Positions 42,865 to 50,306 of a stretch of DNA of 64,000 nucleotides are shown here, in pieces. Numbering within the stretch: the stretch's first letter is position 1; each line of letters begins with the position of its first letter. The translations under genes were made by a program, and so were the position numbers. The stretch lies in NCBI GenBank assembly GCA_031286585.1, contig JAITUC010000006.1, forward strand, positions 1-64,000, written 5' to 3'. A model generated the notes under the pieces. The model was not told where the DNA came from and searched no databases. It saw only the letters and a list, made by a program, of their open reading frames with translations. Origin of the DNA: Delftia acidovorans. Its GTDB lineage: Bacteria; Pseudomonadota; Gammaproteobacteria; Burkholderiales; Burkholderiaceae_C.

Positions 42865-43060
42865 GACTGGCCTCCTATGATTCGTTGGACTACCAACTTC
42901 GCCTCCTGTTGAGAGAGGCGGCCGGGTGCTTCAACACGGTCATAGGGCCGCCCGCAGATTTCCCCCGAAGGGTCTTGTATAGCTGCGCGCCACCCGGCCA
43001 TAAGCAAGCCTTGCCCCGGAGCTCGGGGCAAGACGAAACGTATGGACGAAAAAAAGCCAC
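42865..43060 (-). promoter_or_regulatory. Structured leader of the Bro-N gene, possible C4-type antisense RNA region
   Basis: On the minus strand this leader contains a 23-bp perfect palindrome (CTTGCCCCG-GAGCT-CGGGGCAAG, 43010-43032) and a second hairpin (GCCTC...GAGGC, 42901-42919). A GGCCGCCT stretch (near 42915-42923) could pair with the Bro-N ribosome site AGGAGGCC (42869-42876), with one mismatch. Leaders with antisense control of antirepressors (C4 RNA in phages P1 and P7) have this kind of layout. No RNA family was tested. Confidence 0.4.
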
Positions 43061-43362
43061 TGGACTTACGGGAGTGACTTCCGCCTATGAGGTGTGTTGA
43101 GCACCGGGGGGGATCGTAGCAGGTACGTGGGCCCAGGCGCTTGCGGAGGTAGGCCTGTTGGATGGTTGAGGGACGCGTTGATGCGTGGGCCCTGCAGTGG
43201 CAAGATCAGCAACATCACTGGTTTTGGTTGTCCCGAAGATCGGATGCTCGAGGTCTATGCGTCAGCAGACGGCGGCGGATTCAATCGGTCAACATATCAA
43301 TCGACGTCGATGCCCCTAACGTCGGTTTGTTGTGCCCTATTTTCATCGGTTATCTTTTCGTT
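43061..43362. other. Transition from GC-rich DNA to AT-rich island
   Basis: About 300 bp without a supportable gene. The composition shifts towards AT at about 43.2 kb. Open frames here lack ribosome sites and known motifs. The promoter of the gene at 43363 should lie in the TTTTCATCGGTTATCTTTTC stretch. Confidence 0.4.
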
Positions 43363-44019
43363 ATGCCTCAGAATATCAAGCACTTCATTAGCCCTAATTT
43401 CACGCACAAGAAGCTGGAGCCTCCCTTATACAAGGACGTTGTTGACGTCTTTGAGGATCGAATGCTGAACTGGCTGCTGGTACCAGCGAAGGAATTGCTC
43501 AAGGTCAAGCACGGTTCCGTCGCAGCCGTAGCTCTTGCTACAAACTACATTGAAGGAATCGAGATATATGCCTCTGGTAAGGATAGTAAAGGTAAGTCGA
43601 AAGAGTTTTTTCGTCGCGGCTATAAGAGAATATTTGCCCCTGTTTCGGGGCCAGATTACTTGCAAGATTCCATCGCCGCGGCTTTGTACGAACTCTTGCG
43701 CTGCGGCTTTGCGCATGATGCCATGTTTCGTAATGGCATCTACTTCAGTACTGTTCGTAAGGAAGCCTTCACCGTTACTTGGCCAAAAAAGAAAGGGCTG
43801 TTTGACCCAGATGGTCAGCTAGAGTCTGCGGTCATTAATCCTGAGCGATTTGTACGCTGCATCGAGATTCATTTTGAAGAATTCGTGAGAAGCCTCCGTG
43901 CCCAGAACGCCACAACTGCCAAAGAGAATTTCTTGAGTGCGGTCCAGATCAAGTGGGGTCCTGATGACAAGGAGCGAACAATTGGTATGACCGAAGAGGA
44001 ATTTTCTCGTGAGATATAG
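43363..44019 (+). CDS. Hypothetical island protein
   Basis: The protein is 218 aa from the ATG at 43363; upstream in-frame starts exist but read through non-coding sequence. It is soluble, with a helical middle (LQDSIAAALYELLRCGFAHDAMFRNG), two Lys-rich patches (GKDSKGKSK, WPKKKG) and an acidic C-terminus (MTEEEFSREI). Codon and base composition differ from the surrounding high-GC chromosome, indicating acquisition. It sits upstream of an IS3 scar and opposite the FRG operon. No domain is recognised; an island or defence role is only suggested by the position. Confidence 0.6.
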   Translation: MPQNIKHFISPNFTHKKLEPPLYKDVVDVFEDRMLNWLLVPAKELLKVKHGSVAAVALATNYIEGIEIYASGKDSKGKSKEFFRRGYKRIFAPVSGPDYLQDSIAAALYELLRCGFAHDAMFRNGIYFSTVRKEAFTVTWPKKKGLFDPDGQLESAVINPERFVRCIEIHFEEFVRSLRAQNATTAKENFLSAVQIKWGPDDKERTIGMTEEEFSREI

Positions 44020-44117
44020 TCTGTAGATTCAATTAACCACCTGAAATTCAGCATTGATCGTCTGCAGTTATTAATCGCCAATTGCCAATGTAAGGATGTG
44101 CGTGAATACGGATCTTA

Positions 44118-44243
44118 GTGCGCACAGAGATATTTGACTACATCGAGGCGTTCGACAACGGAACCCGCTGTCACAGCTATCTTGCCGACCTCAAGCCAAG
44201 GCGTTTGAAAGCGAATCGGCTTGAGGTCGGTATTTTCTATTAG
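44118..44243 (+). pseudogene. IS3-family transposase C-terminal remnant
   Basis: Translation gives RTEIFDYIEAFDNGTRCHSYLADLKP, which follows the C-terminal pattern of IS3-family OrfB transposases (IFDYIExFYNxxRxHSxLG). Only about 40 codons remain, and an in-frame stop precedes them. A 13-bp inverted repeat (CCGACCTCAAGCC at 44185-44197, GGCTTGAGGTCGG at 44218-44230) followed by T-rich sequence spans its end and may act as a terminator. The rest of 44020-44497 is AT-rich and shows no gene. Confidence 0.6.
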
Positions 44244-44497
44244 ACTGGGAGCACTCCATGAAGCATTGCTGTAATTGGCGGTGATGATTATCTGTGTGTG
44301 CTATCGTGGATATGTGGTTTTAGAACCTCTGAAGAACTCATACAATTCTCTCTGACACTGTTACGTTCTATCTAAAAACGACAATATCATGGTGTTGCAA
44401 AGATCTACTCTTTGTATTTAATATCAGGCAGCCATATTCCGATTTTATATGAAGAAGCTACAACCACTCAGAATAAATAGGTGAACACGCTTTAGAA

Positions 44498-45262
44498 TTA
44501 ACCAAGATGCTTTCGGACTATATGCCGAGCCATGCCCATGATATCAGGATAGATACTGAATGCATTGAGATTTGAATACTCCAAGAACTCTCTGGCTCCC
44601 GGTTTAGCGCCGGCTTTCATCACGATTTTTCTTAGGCAATCTTGTCCGTCTGTATCGAAGTAGTCAGAGTAAGATCCATGCAACGTAAAGGCTCCTTGTT
44701 GCGCAACCATACGATCATTTTGAAGAGGGCTGTCAATAGCAATGGGGTGGATAGCCTTGAATGGGATATCGTGCCAATATATCTTCTTATATTCGAAATT
44801 GGTTTCGGTTATCGGCCGGCGAATCTCCGGGATACCGCTTTTGGAGTTCAGTTTTTTTGGATCTAGTACATGAATTGATGAATCTTGATCATCATCCTTT
44901 GTGTTATAGAGAGCAAAGGCAATTGCTACTCCCAATACATCAGTCCAGTCGAGTAGACGGGTGGGAATTCCGTAGTGCTGCATATCAAAAAGTAGTTCCC
45001 AATCATTAGAGCGCTTTGTTGTTAAGCGGGCGGCAGATCGTTCATATTCATTGAATAGATCTTTCTCTTTTTCAATGCCATTAGGAAAGCGATACAAGGA
45101 TGGCAATAATTTGTAATCTGCGCGTGACATTCCTCTGTACCAAATGGTAGAGGGGTTGCCAAGACCTGTGCGTGCAGATTTAATGCACTCTAGAAATTCT
45201 GGCCAAGTATTGGCAATAAGTGGGTTATTAATTCGTTCTCTGAAAACTAGTTCTACCGACAT
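44498..45262 (-). CDS. FRG-domain protein
   Basis: The protein is 254 aa. The FRG domain (named after its Phe/Arg/Gly motif) covers most of it: WYRGMSRADYKLLPSLYR (residues ~42-60), FDMQHYGIPTRLLDWTD (~92-108), then the later QQGAFTLHG element. A ribosome site ACAGGAATCTT precedes 45262. FRG proteins are widespread in genomic islands and phage-defence neighbourhoods; their biochemical activity is not established. It is the third gene of a same-strand set after a membrane coiled-coil gene and a small gene, with 74 bp before it. Its AT-rich composition points to transfer. Confidence 0.85.
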   Translation of the reverse strand: MSVELVFRERINNPLIANTWPEFLECIKSARTGLGNPSTIWYRGMSRADYKLLPSLYRFPNGIEKEKDLFNEYERSAARLTTKRSNDWELLFDMQHYGIPTRLLDWTDVLGVAIAFALYNTKDDDQDSSIHVLDPKKLNSKSGIPEIRRPITETNFEYKKIYWHDIPFKAIHPIAIDSPLQNDRMVAQQGAFTLHGSYSDYFDTDGQDCLRKIVMKAGAKPGAREFLEYSNLNAFSIYPDIMGMARHIVRKHLG

Positions 45263-45336
45263 AAGATTCCTGTTGGGGATTATTGTGGATGTAAAAAAAT
45301 GGGTTGTACTACAAAGCGATTTTGTGTTGATTAGTT

Positions 45337-45561
45337 TTATGTCGCTTTTTTATTTTTCCAATCTTTGTTGCCAATTGGGTTTGAATGAGGGATTTTGCGG
45401 GGGTAAAGCTTTGGTTGATTTTCTAGAATATCTTTTAATGGTTCTATAGGTGAATGATGTATCTGTTGGCTAATTTTTTCATTAGCTGCTACTGGCGGAT
45501 TCAGGAGCAGGTGCTCAACAAAAGAATCAGAAGCTTGAGATATTGTCCAGGGTCGAATCAC
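45337..45561 (-). CDS. Small hypothetical protein coupled to the membrane coiled-coil gene
   Basis: The frame is 74 codons and begins with GTG at 45561, whose sequence overlaps the stop of the preceding gene (GTGA). This is a translational-coupling arrangement. The product is hydrophilic, Pro/Asn/Lys-rich (NPIGNKDWKNKKAT at the end), without a signal or membrane segment. It could be a genuine small subunit or simply a chance frame; coupling is the only support. Confidence 0.45.
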   Translation of the reverse strand: MIRPWTISQASDSFVEHLLLNPPVAANEKISQQIHHSPIEPLKDILENQPKLYPRKIPHSNPIGNKDWKNKKAT

Positions 45562-46148
45562 TTCGTGCAGGAATTTAGCTGCTGTGTATAGGCGAGCATA
45601 CGCTGTTGGAGTTGTGTAATCTCCGCATCGTCTCGCACCTTTCGATCGAGGGCATGTTTTTGTTGTTCTTCGCTATCTGCGCTATATATGAATACCCCAG
45701 ATGTTCTGAGTCGCTTTCCGCTGCTAATGATCTCAATCTGTTGTTCAAGCGAAGTAATTTGCTGTTGTAAAAATCCGCATGTGTTCGAACGACCTAGGCG
45801 CTCGTTTAATGATACCAGTTGCTTATCTAGGTCAGCGATCTGCATCTTTAGTTTGGCTGCATATTCTGTCGATTGCTGCAGTTTTTCAGTAGTCTGTTGC
45901 GCTTTGGATGATTGCACGATACTCTCGGCTTCAGCCCGAGAAAATTTCTCCGATATCGCGTTCAACTTATCTTGACCTGATATTTCACCAACTCGTAGGC
46001 CAAGATAGAAGCCGGCACCAGCCACTGCTGTTATGGCCGTTGAAAATGCTATTATAATTGCCCAAATCTTTCCAATCGATAGATATCCTATGACTTGATT
46101 GAGGGTTGGCTCCAGTGTTTGCAATTCTTTTGAATTTGATTTTTTCAT
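45558..46148 (-). CDS. Membrane-anchored coiled-coil protein, unknown
   Basis: The protein is 196 aa. A short cytoplasmic N-terminus leads to one transmembrane helix (residues ~27-52: IGKIWAIIIAFSTAITAVAG). A long coiled coil (about 55-190) follows, rich in Gln/Lys/Glu (QQTTEKLQQSTEYAAKL, LDKQLVSLNERLG). Two Cys lie in the coil region (SNTCGFL, LNSCTK). It is the first gene of the AT-rich FRG operon. A helix plus coil is the usual shape of membrane-anchoring or sensing subunits in defence systems, but no family is recognised. Confidence 0.65.
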   Translation of the reverse strand: MKKSNSKELQTLEPTLNQVIGYLSIGKIWAIIIAFSTAITAVAGAGFYLGLRVGEISGQDKLNAISEKFSRAEAESIVQSSKAQQTTEKLQQSTEYAAKLKMQIADLDKQLVSLNERLGRSNTCGFLQQQITSLEQQIEIISSGKRLRTSGVFIYSADSEEQQKHALDRKVRDDAEITQLQQRMLAYTQQLNSCTK

Positions 46149-46477
46149 ATTCGAAAGTGAATCTGTTGAGATGCTCTATGGGCACTGTCGTAATGTAGAC
46201 CGCAATCAACCAAAGCCGCCATCTGGCCTTGGACTAGTTTGGCAAGTGAAAAATAACTTGCAGCCTCGTTCAGCGACATGCAGTTTGAGTAAAATTCATC
46301 ACCTCATTGCTGCGGATAGTCACTTGCAACTAAAAATGACCTAAGAAATATAACAGAGTCGACCATGCATCGTCCCGTTCATCTACTTTGAGTCATTGTC
46401 CTAAAAGACTGTCAAGGATCGACTGAAGACGACTGCCGGCCGACATCTCACGCCGACGAATCACCCCTGCGGCTCAA
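46149..46477. other. AT-rich intergenic region at the right edge of the island
   Basis: About 330 bp between the membrane coiled-coil gene and an HxlR remnant. The base composition returns to GC-rich at about 46.4 kb. Promoter sequence for the coiled-coil operon must lie here, but no clear -35/-10 pair was identified. No gene or repeat is recognised. Confidence 0.4.
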
Positions 46478-46705
46478 ACCCCAAACTCCTTCATTACTCT
46501 ACAACCGGCTTGAGCCGGTCCCCATCCTGAGTCAACTCGTATACAGCCTTGATCGTCGTAGTGGGATCGACCGTGCGCTTGACCAGGCCCGCTTCCTCCA
46601 GTGCGCGAAGGTCCGGGGCCAGGGAGCGTTGGGAGATGCCGGGCATTTCGTGGCACAGGTCGTTGAAGCGGCGGAGTCCGTCAATGAGGCAGGGGGCGCG
46701 AGCGA
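46478..46705 (-). pseudogene. Truncated HxlR-family regulator duplicate
   Basis: The translated segment LIDGLRRFNDLCHEMPGISQR and following RALEEAGLVKRTVDPTTTIK is nearly identical to the intact HxlR gene at 47987-48310. Both reach DGxRLKPVV; here a stop follows early (VVE). The remnant nucleotide sequence continues to match beyond that stop (CCAAACTCCTTCAT). The 5' third containing the start and first helix is missing. It is therefore a decayed partial duplicate at the island boundary. Confidence 0.75.
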
Positions 46706-46914
46706 GGCCACTGCCCGGTACGGCGACGCCTGGAGCGGCAAGTTCAATGTCGTGCAAACCGACTTCACCGACAGCCGTGCGCGGCTGCACTCCGAGGGGC
46801 TGGGCGGATTGCCTCGCAATCTGTCAGCAAAAGACAGCCCATCCATCTGCCAAAGGGAAGTAAGCATTTTTGCCCACTCATTCTCCCTAAAGGATGCGGT
46901 ACACGGCAGTTGCG

Positions 46915-47895
46915 TTACAGCGCCCGCACCGGAATACAGATGTCGCAGCAGAACTCCCCGGTCTCGGCATCCATTGCGTTGGCCGCAGAAAACATCTCAA
47001 AGCAAGGCCGGTCGTCGCATTGCATGCCGCTGGATGGCATCCATTCACGCGTCAGCCACATCCAGGCATTGGCCAAGCCCTCGGGTTTTCCTTTGAACCT
47101 TGCCACGGCGTAGCGGCCGCCCGGCAGGGATTGGGTGTCCACCTGGCCGCTGGCGACGAAATGCGCGGGGACTTCCACGCAGGCGTCATAGCGGCATTTG
47201 TTGGCGGGTGTGAGAGAGGGGTCGTCATAACCTATGCCGTAGCACGTTTGATCGCTGAGGCCATTGGAGTGCATCCACGGCGCAATGGTGCATCGCCAGA
47301 ATTGGCCTATGGCCGGCCCATAGGGACCGATCAAGCGTTGATAGGCAACATGTGCTTTGGGTAGATCAATGATGCGTACGTCCATGGCGATTTCTTCCTT
47401 CAGGTGACAAGAGCCCTGAGGTTCGCCGAACGCGCATGGGTCTGTCTGATGGAGATTGCCGAAGACCTGATCAGGATTGCTCTCCTGGCTGCCTTGCGAC
47501 TGCCCGATGGCGGCCGCCTGGGTTTTCAGCCGCTCAAGCGTGGTGGAGCGCCAGGCCGATGGCGTGCAGCCAAACTTGAGCTTGAAGGCGCGCGCAAATG
47601 CTTCGCCCGATTGGAAGCCGGTGGCCAGCGCGGTTTCAAGCACGGTTTCCTTGCTGCCGCAGGACAGCCGGAACGCCGCCTTCTCCAGCCGTCGGCGCTG
47701 CGCATAGCTGCCCAGCGTTTCTCCCATCCATGCCGCGAAAATTCGGTGAAAGTGGAAGCGCGAGAAATTGGCGATGTCGGCCAGATGTGCGCCATCCAGA
47801 GGCTGATCCAGGTGGGCATCGATGTAGTTGAGCACGCGATTGATCCGTCGTGCGTACTCGGCGCGGGATGCCTGCTCGGAAGGCTTGTTCGTCAT
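46915..47895 (-). CDS. AraC-family regulator with C-terminal GyrI-like domain
   Basis: The protein is 326 aa. The N-terminal AraC/XylS double HTH is complete (RVLNYIDAHLDQPLDGAHLA, NFSRFHFHRIFAAWMGETLG, ATGFQSGEAFARAFKLKFG). It is followed by a linker and a GyrI-like/effector-binding domain (MDVRIIDLPKAHVAYQRLIG, LPGGRYAVARFKG, and CDICIPV at the end). This is the Rob/SbmC-type architecture that senses hydrophobic ligands. ATG at 47895 is used; GTG at 47916 is an alternative. It is flanked by HxlR copies on both sides. Targets are unknown. Confidence 0.9.
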   Translation of the reverse strand: MTNKPSEQASRAEYARRINRVLNYIDAHLDQPLDGAHLADIANFSRFHFHRIFAAWMGETLGSYAQRRRLEKAAFRLSCGSKETVLETALATGFQSGEAFARAFKLKFGCTPSAWRSTTLERLKTQAAAIGQSQGSQESNPDQVFGNLHQTDPCAFGEPQGSCHLKEEIAMDVRIIDLPKAHVAYQRLIGPYGPAIGQFWRCTIAPWMHSNGLSDQTCYGIGYDDPSLTPANKCRYDACVEVPAHFVASGQVDTQSLPGGRYAVARFKGKPEGLANAWMWLTREWMPSSGMQCDDRPCFEMFSAANAMDAETGEFCCDICIPVRAL

Positions 47896-47986
47896 GGTCG
47901 TTGTTCTGGAAATCACCGTGCATGCGGCGATGGGGCTTGCCTGTCGGCAGGGGGCGGATGGAGGCGACCAGCCGGCGCAGTTCTCG

Positions 47987-48310
47987 TCAGTCCGGCGCCT
48001 TCCCCTTCACCCACAACCCAAACTCCTTCATCACCCCCACCACCGGCTTGAGCCGCTCCCCATCCTGGGTCAATTCGTACTCCACCTTGATCGGCGCAGT
48101 AGGGTAGACCGTGCGCTTGACCAGGCCCGCTTCCTCCAGCGCGCTAAGGTCCAGGGTGAGGGAGCGTTGGGAAATGCCGGGCATGTCGCGGCGCAGGTCG
48201 TTGAAGCGGCGGGGGCCGTCGATGAGGTAGGAGGCGATGAGCAGCCTCCAGCGGCCGCCCAGCAAGCGCATGGCTTCTTCCACGGAGCAGCCGGAGATGT
48301 TGGATTTCAT
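47987..48310 (-). CDS. HxlR-family transcriptional regulator
   Basis: The protein is 107 aa. CSVEEAMRLLGGRWRLLIAS, LIDGPRRFNDLRRDMPGISQR and VKRTVYPTAPIKVEYELT are the HxlR winged-helix motifs, with the family Cys near residue 8 (SGCSVEE), which may sense redox or electrophiles. The start at 48310 is divergent from the glutathione transferase gene, with about 150 bp between, the usual arrangement for regulating a detoxification enzyme. A degenerate duplicate lies 1.3 kb upstream in map order (46478-46705). Confidence 0.92.
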   Translation of the reverse strand: MKSNISGCSVEEAMRLLGGRWRLLIASYLIDGPRRFNDLRRDMPGISQRSLTLDLSALEEAGLVKRTVYPTAPIKVEYELTQDGERLKPVVGVMKEFGLWVKGKAPD

Positions 48311-48460
48311 AGCACATTCATCATAGGCAGGCGGCAGGTATATTTTTTTAACCTATGGGCAGTTTTATTGCCTTCTTCCAGATTCAACCCTGGTGCATGA
48401 CATTGGCCAGGGGCTGTGCCTGAGCGCGCAGGCCCCTTGTTCCATCACCAGAGAAATTCC

Positions 48461-49093
48461 ATGAAGCTGTATTACCTGCCGGGCGCCTGTTCGCTGGCGC
48501 CGCACATTGTCCTGAACGAGCTGGGGCTTGATTTCCAACTGGTCCGGGTGGACCACAAGACCCACCAGACGGAAGACGGCAGGGACTTCCGTGCGCTCAG
48601 CCCGTTCGGCTATGTCCCCCTGCTGGAATTGGGCGACGGCAGCCTGCTGCGGGAAGGGCCCGCCGTTCTGCAGTACCTGGCGGACCTGCAGCCTGCGTCA
48701 CTTCTGGCGCCCGCCCAGGGCAGCCTGGAGCGCTATCGGCTGCTGGAGTGGCTGGCGTTTCTGAATTCGGAAATCCACAAGGGCTTCATCCCGCTGCTGT
48801 ATGCCGTGCTGGCGGGAAAGTACGGCGTGGAGACGGCCAGGCCCAAGCTGGAGCAGCGGTATGCCTGGGTGAACGCGCAACTGGCTGGCAAGCGCTACCT
48901 GATGGGCGATGGCTTCACCGTGGCCGATGCCTATCTGTACGCGCTCACGCAATGGGGGCAGGCGCCGTGGCTGGAGTCGGTCTACAAGACGAGCATTCGC
49001 TTCGATGGCCTGGAGCATCTTGCAGCCTGGTACGCGCGGATGCGGGAGCGGCCCGCCGTGCGCAAGTCGCTGCTGGCGGAAGGGCTGCGGTAG
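48461..49093 (+). CDS. Glutathione S-transferase, beta-class
   Basis: The protein is 210 aa. The N-terminal thioredoxin-like domain begins MKLYYLPGACSLAPHIVLNE, the beta-class signature with a catalytic Cys in GACS. FGYVPLLEL (cis-Pro) and the all-helical C-terminal domain (AYLYALTQWGQAPW) follow. It starts at 48461. It conjugates or reduces glutathione adducts in the cytoplasm. The divergent HxlR regulator suggests induction by a reactive compound. Confidence 0.93.
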   Translation: MKLYYLPGACSLAPHIVLNELGLDFQLVRVDHKTHQTEDGRDFRALSPFGYVPLLELGDGSLLREGPAVLQYLADLQPASLLAPAQGSLERYRLLEWLAFLNSEIHKGFIPLLYAVLAGKYGVETARPKLEQRYAWVNAQLAGKRYLMGDGFTVADAYLYALTQWGQAPWLESVYKTSIRFDGLEHLAAWYARMRERPAVRKSLLAEGLR

Positions 49094-49214
49094 GGCAGGG
49101 GGTCGCCACGCATTCGGCCACCACGCACTTTGCTGCTTCATGGCAAGCAGCCCGCGCCTTGCGGCCTTGAAGGTTCCCAACGCAAATCGTCTGGCGTGAC
49201 GTGGACGTGGCGAA

Positions 49215-50225
49215 TCACGCCAAGGTTTCGAGGCTCACGGCCACGATGACGGGGGCAGGATCCGTGTTCACGAGGCGCAAGGCCTGGTTTGGCCGCCCGT
49301 CTCCGCTTGCTCGCTGAACCGTCACACCCATGGCCTGCACGGTGTCCGCCTCATCCAGCGTCTGGCGCAGCGAGGCGGGGATCGGCGCTGCGGCAGTGAA
49401 ATCGAAGCTGGGCTTCAATGCGACGTAGAAAGTTGACACACGGCACGCCATCAGTCCGCCAGGCCCGAAGAATACGCCTGCATCCGGCACCAGGCCGCGA
49501 CCCAGCGCCACCATCGAGGCGTCGTACCAGCTGCCGGGATAGATCGGCACCTGGTCCCAGCATTCAGAGGTGATCGTGACCGTCTCCAGCGACGCTGCGG
49601 GTAGCGCAAGGACGTTGCCGGAGGCGTCCAGGGCCTGCAGGGAAACCGGCGCCTGCGGCCCTGCGCCAGATGTGTCGTTGAGATTCAAGCGCAAGGTGCC
49701 GGGGTTTGCGATCGTGCCGGCAGCCACTGCTGCGCTCCACTCCGACGAACTCTTGGGCAGTGTCCAGATCGGTTTCCACTGGAGGTAGCCGGTCTCGTTC
49801 ACCTTGGTCCATCCCACCGGAGTGGGAGAGTATGCAGGGTCGCCCGCAGGCGTTGCCATCTTCTGCATGGCGCCTGCAAGCATCTGCTGATAGGGAAATT
49901 TGCAGGCTTCGAGTACCTGCAAAAAGGTCTTGTATCCCTGCGAAAAGCTGCGCCCCGACGCTTGGTACAGCGCGCCATTGGCTGCGGACTGGGGCACCGT
50001 GTCTGCAAAGAGGAACTGCGCGTCGGCCATGGTGCCGGTCACTGGATCCGGCCAGTTCCACGCGGTCACCGGCACCAGCATCTGCCCCCGCACCAGCGGC
50101 GCCGAAATGGATGCCGAGCGCTTGAACACCATGCCGGTTTTCGACCCGCTCGATACGCTTGGAGCCCTTGGGGGCGGAGGCACCAGATCAGCCAGGCCGC
50201 CGAGGAACTGATGGATCACGTTCAT
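49215..50225 (-). CDS. Unknown protein, paralogue B of a two-member locus
   Basis: The protein is 336 aa with no signal peptide or membrane helix. Sequence from residue ~120 on is related to the gene immediately upstream (50307-51621): GDPA...GWTKV, then SWYD/DWYP and FGPGGLMACRVSTFYVALKPSF against FGPNGIVAARVSELLVVYKPSF. The beta-rich, aromatic composition suggests a beta-sandwich or jelly-roll. The start at 50225 (MNVIHQFLGG) follows a long GC hairpin in the intergenic gap. I do not recognise a family. Cotranscription with paralogue A and control by the tandem-LuxR gene upstream are inferred from order and orientation. Confidence 0.7.
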   Translation of the reverse strand: MNVIHQFLGGLADLVPPPPRAPSVSSGSKTGMVFKRSASISAPLVRGQMLVPVTAWNWPDPVTGTMADAQFLFADTVPQSAANGALYQASGRSFSQGYKTFLQVLEACKFPYQQMLAGAMQKMATPAGDPAYSPTPVGWTKVNETGYLQWKPIWTLPKSSSEWSAAVAAGTIANPGTLRLNLNDTSGAGPQAPVSLQALDASGNVLALPAASLETVTITSECWDQVPIYPGSWYDASMVALGRGLVPDAGVFFGPGGLMACRVSTFYVALKPSFDFTAAAPIPASLRQTLDEADTVQAMGVTVQRASGDGRPNQALRLVNTDPAPVIVAVSLETLA

Positions 50226-50258
50226 GAACGCTGTCTCCGGTTGACGGGAGGTGGGCGG

Positions 50259-50292
50259 GGTGGGCGGGACCCGCCAAGGCGTCCCGCCCACC
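50259..50292 (-). terminator. Strong intergenic hairpin between the paralogues
   Basis: GGTGGGCGGGAC pairs perfectly with GTCCCGCCCACC (12 bp) around a 10-base loop, in the 81-bp gap. No U-tract follows on the minus strand, so it may be an attenuator, an mRNA stabiliser or a processing site. Confidence 0.55.
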
Positions 50293-50306
50293 CGCCGGTC
50301 TTCAGG

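Noticed and set aside
44184..44230. The long inverted repeat in the island read as a CRISPR-like or attachment repeat
   Set aside because: Only one copy pair exists, and it lies within the end of an IS3 transposase remnant.
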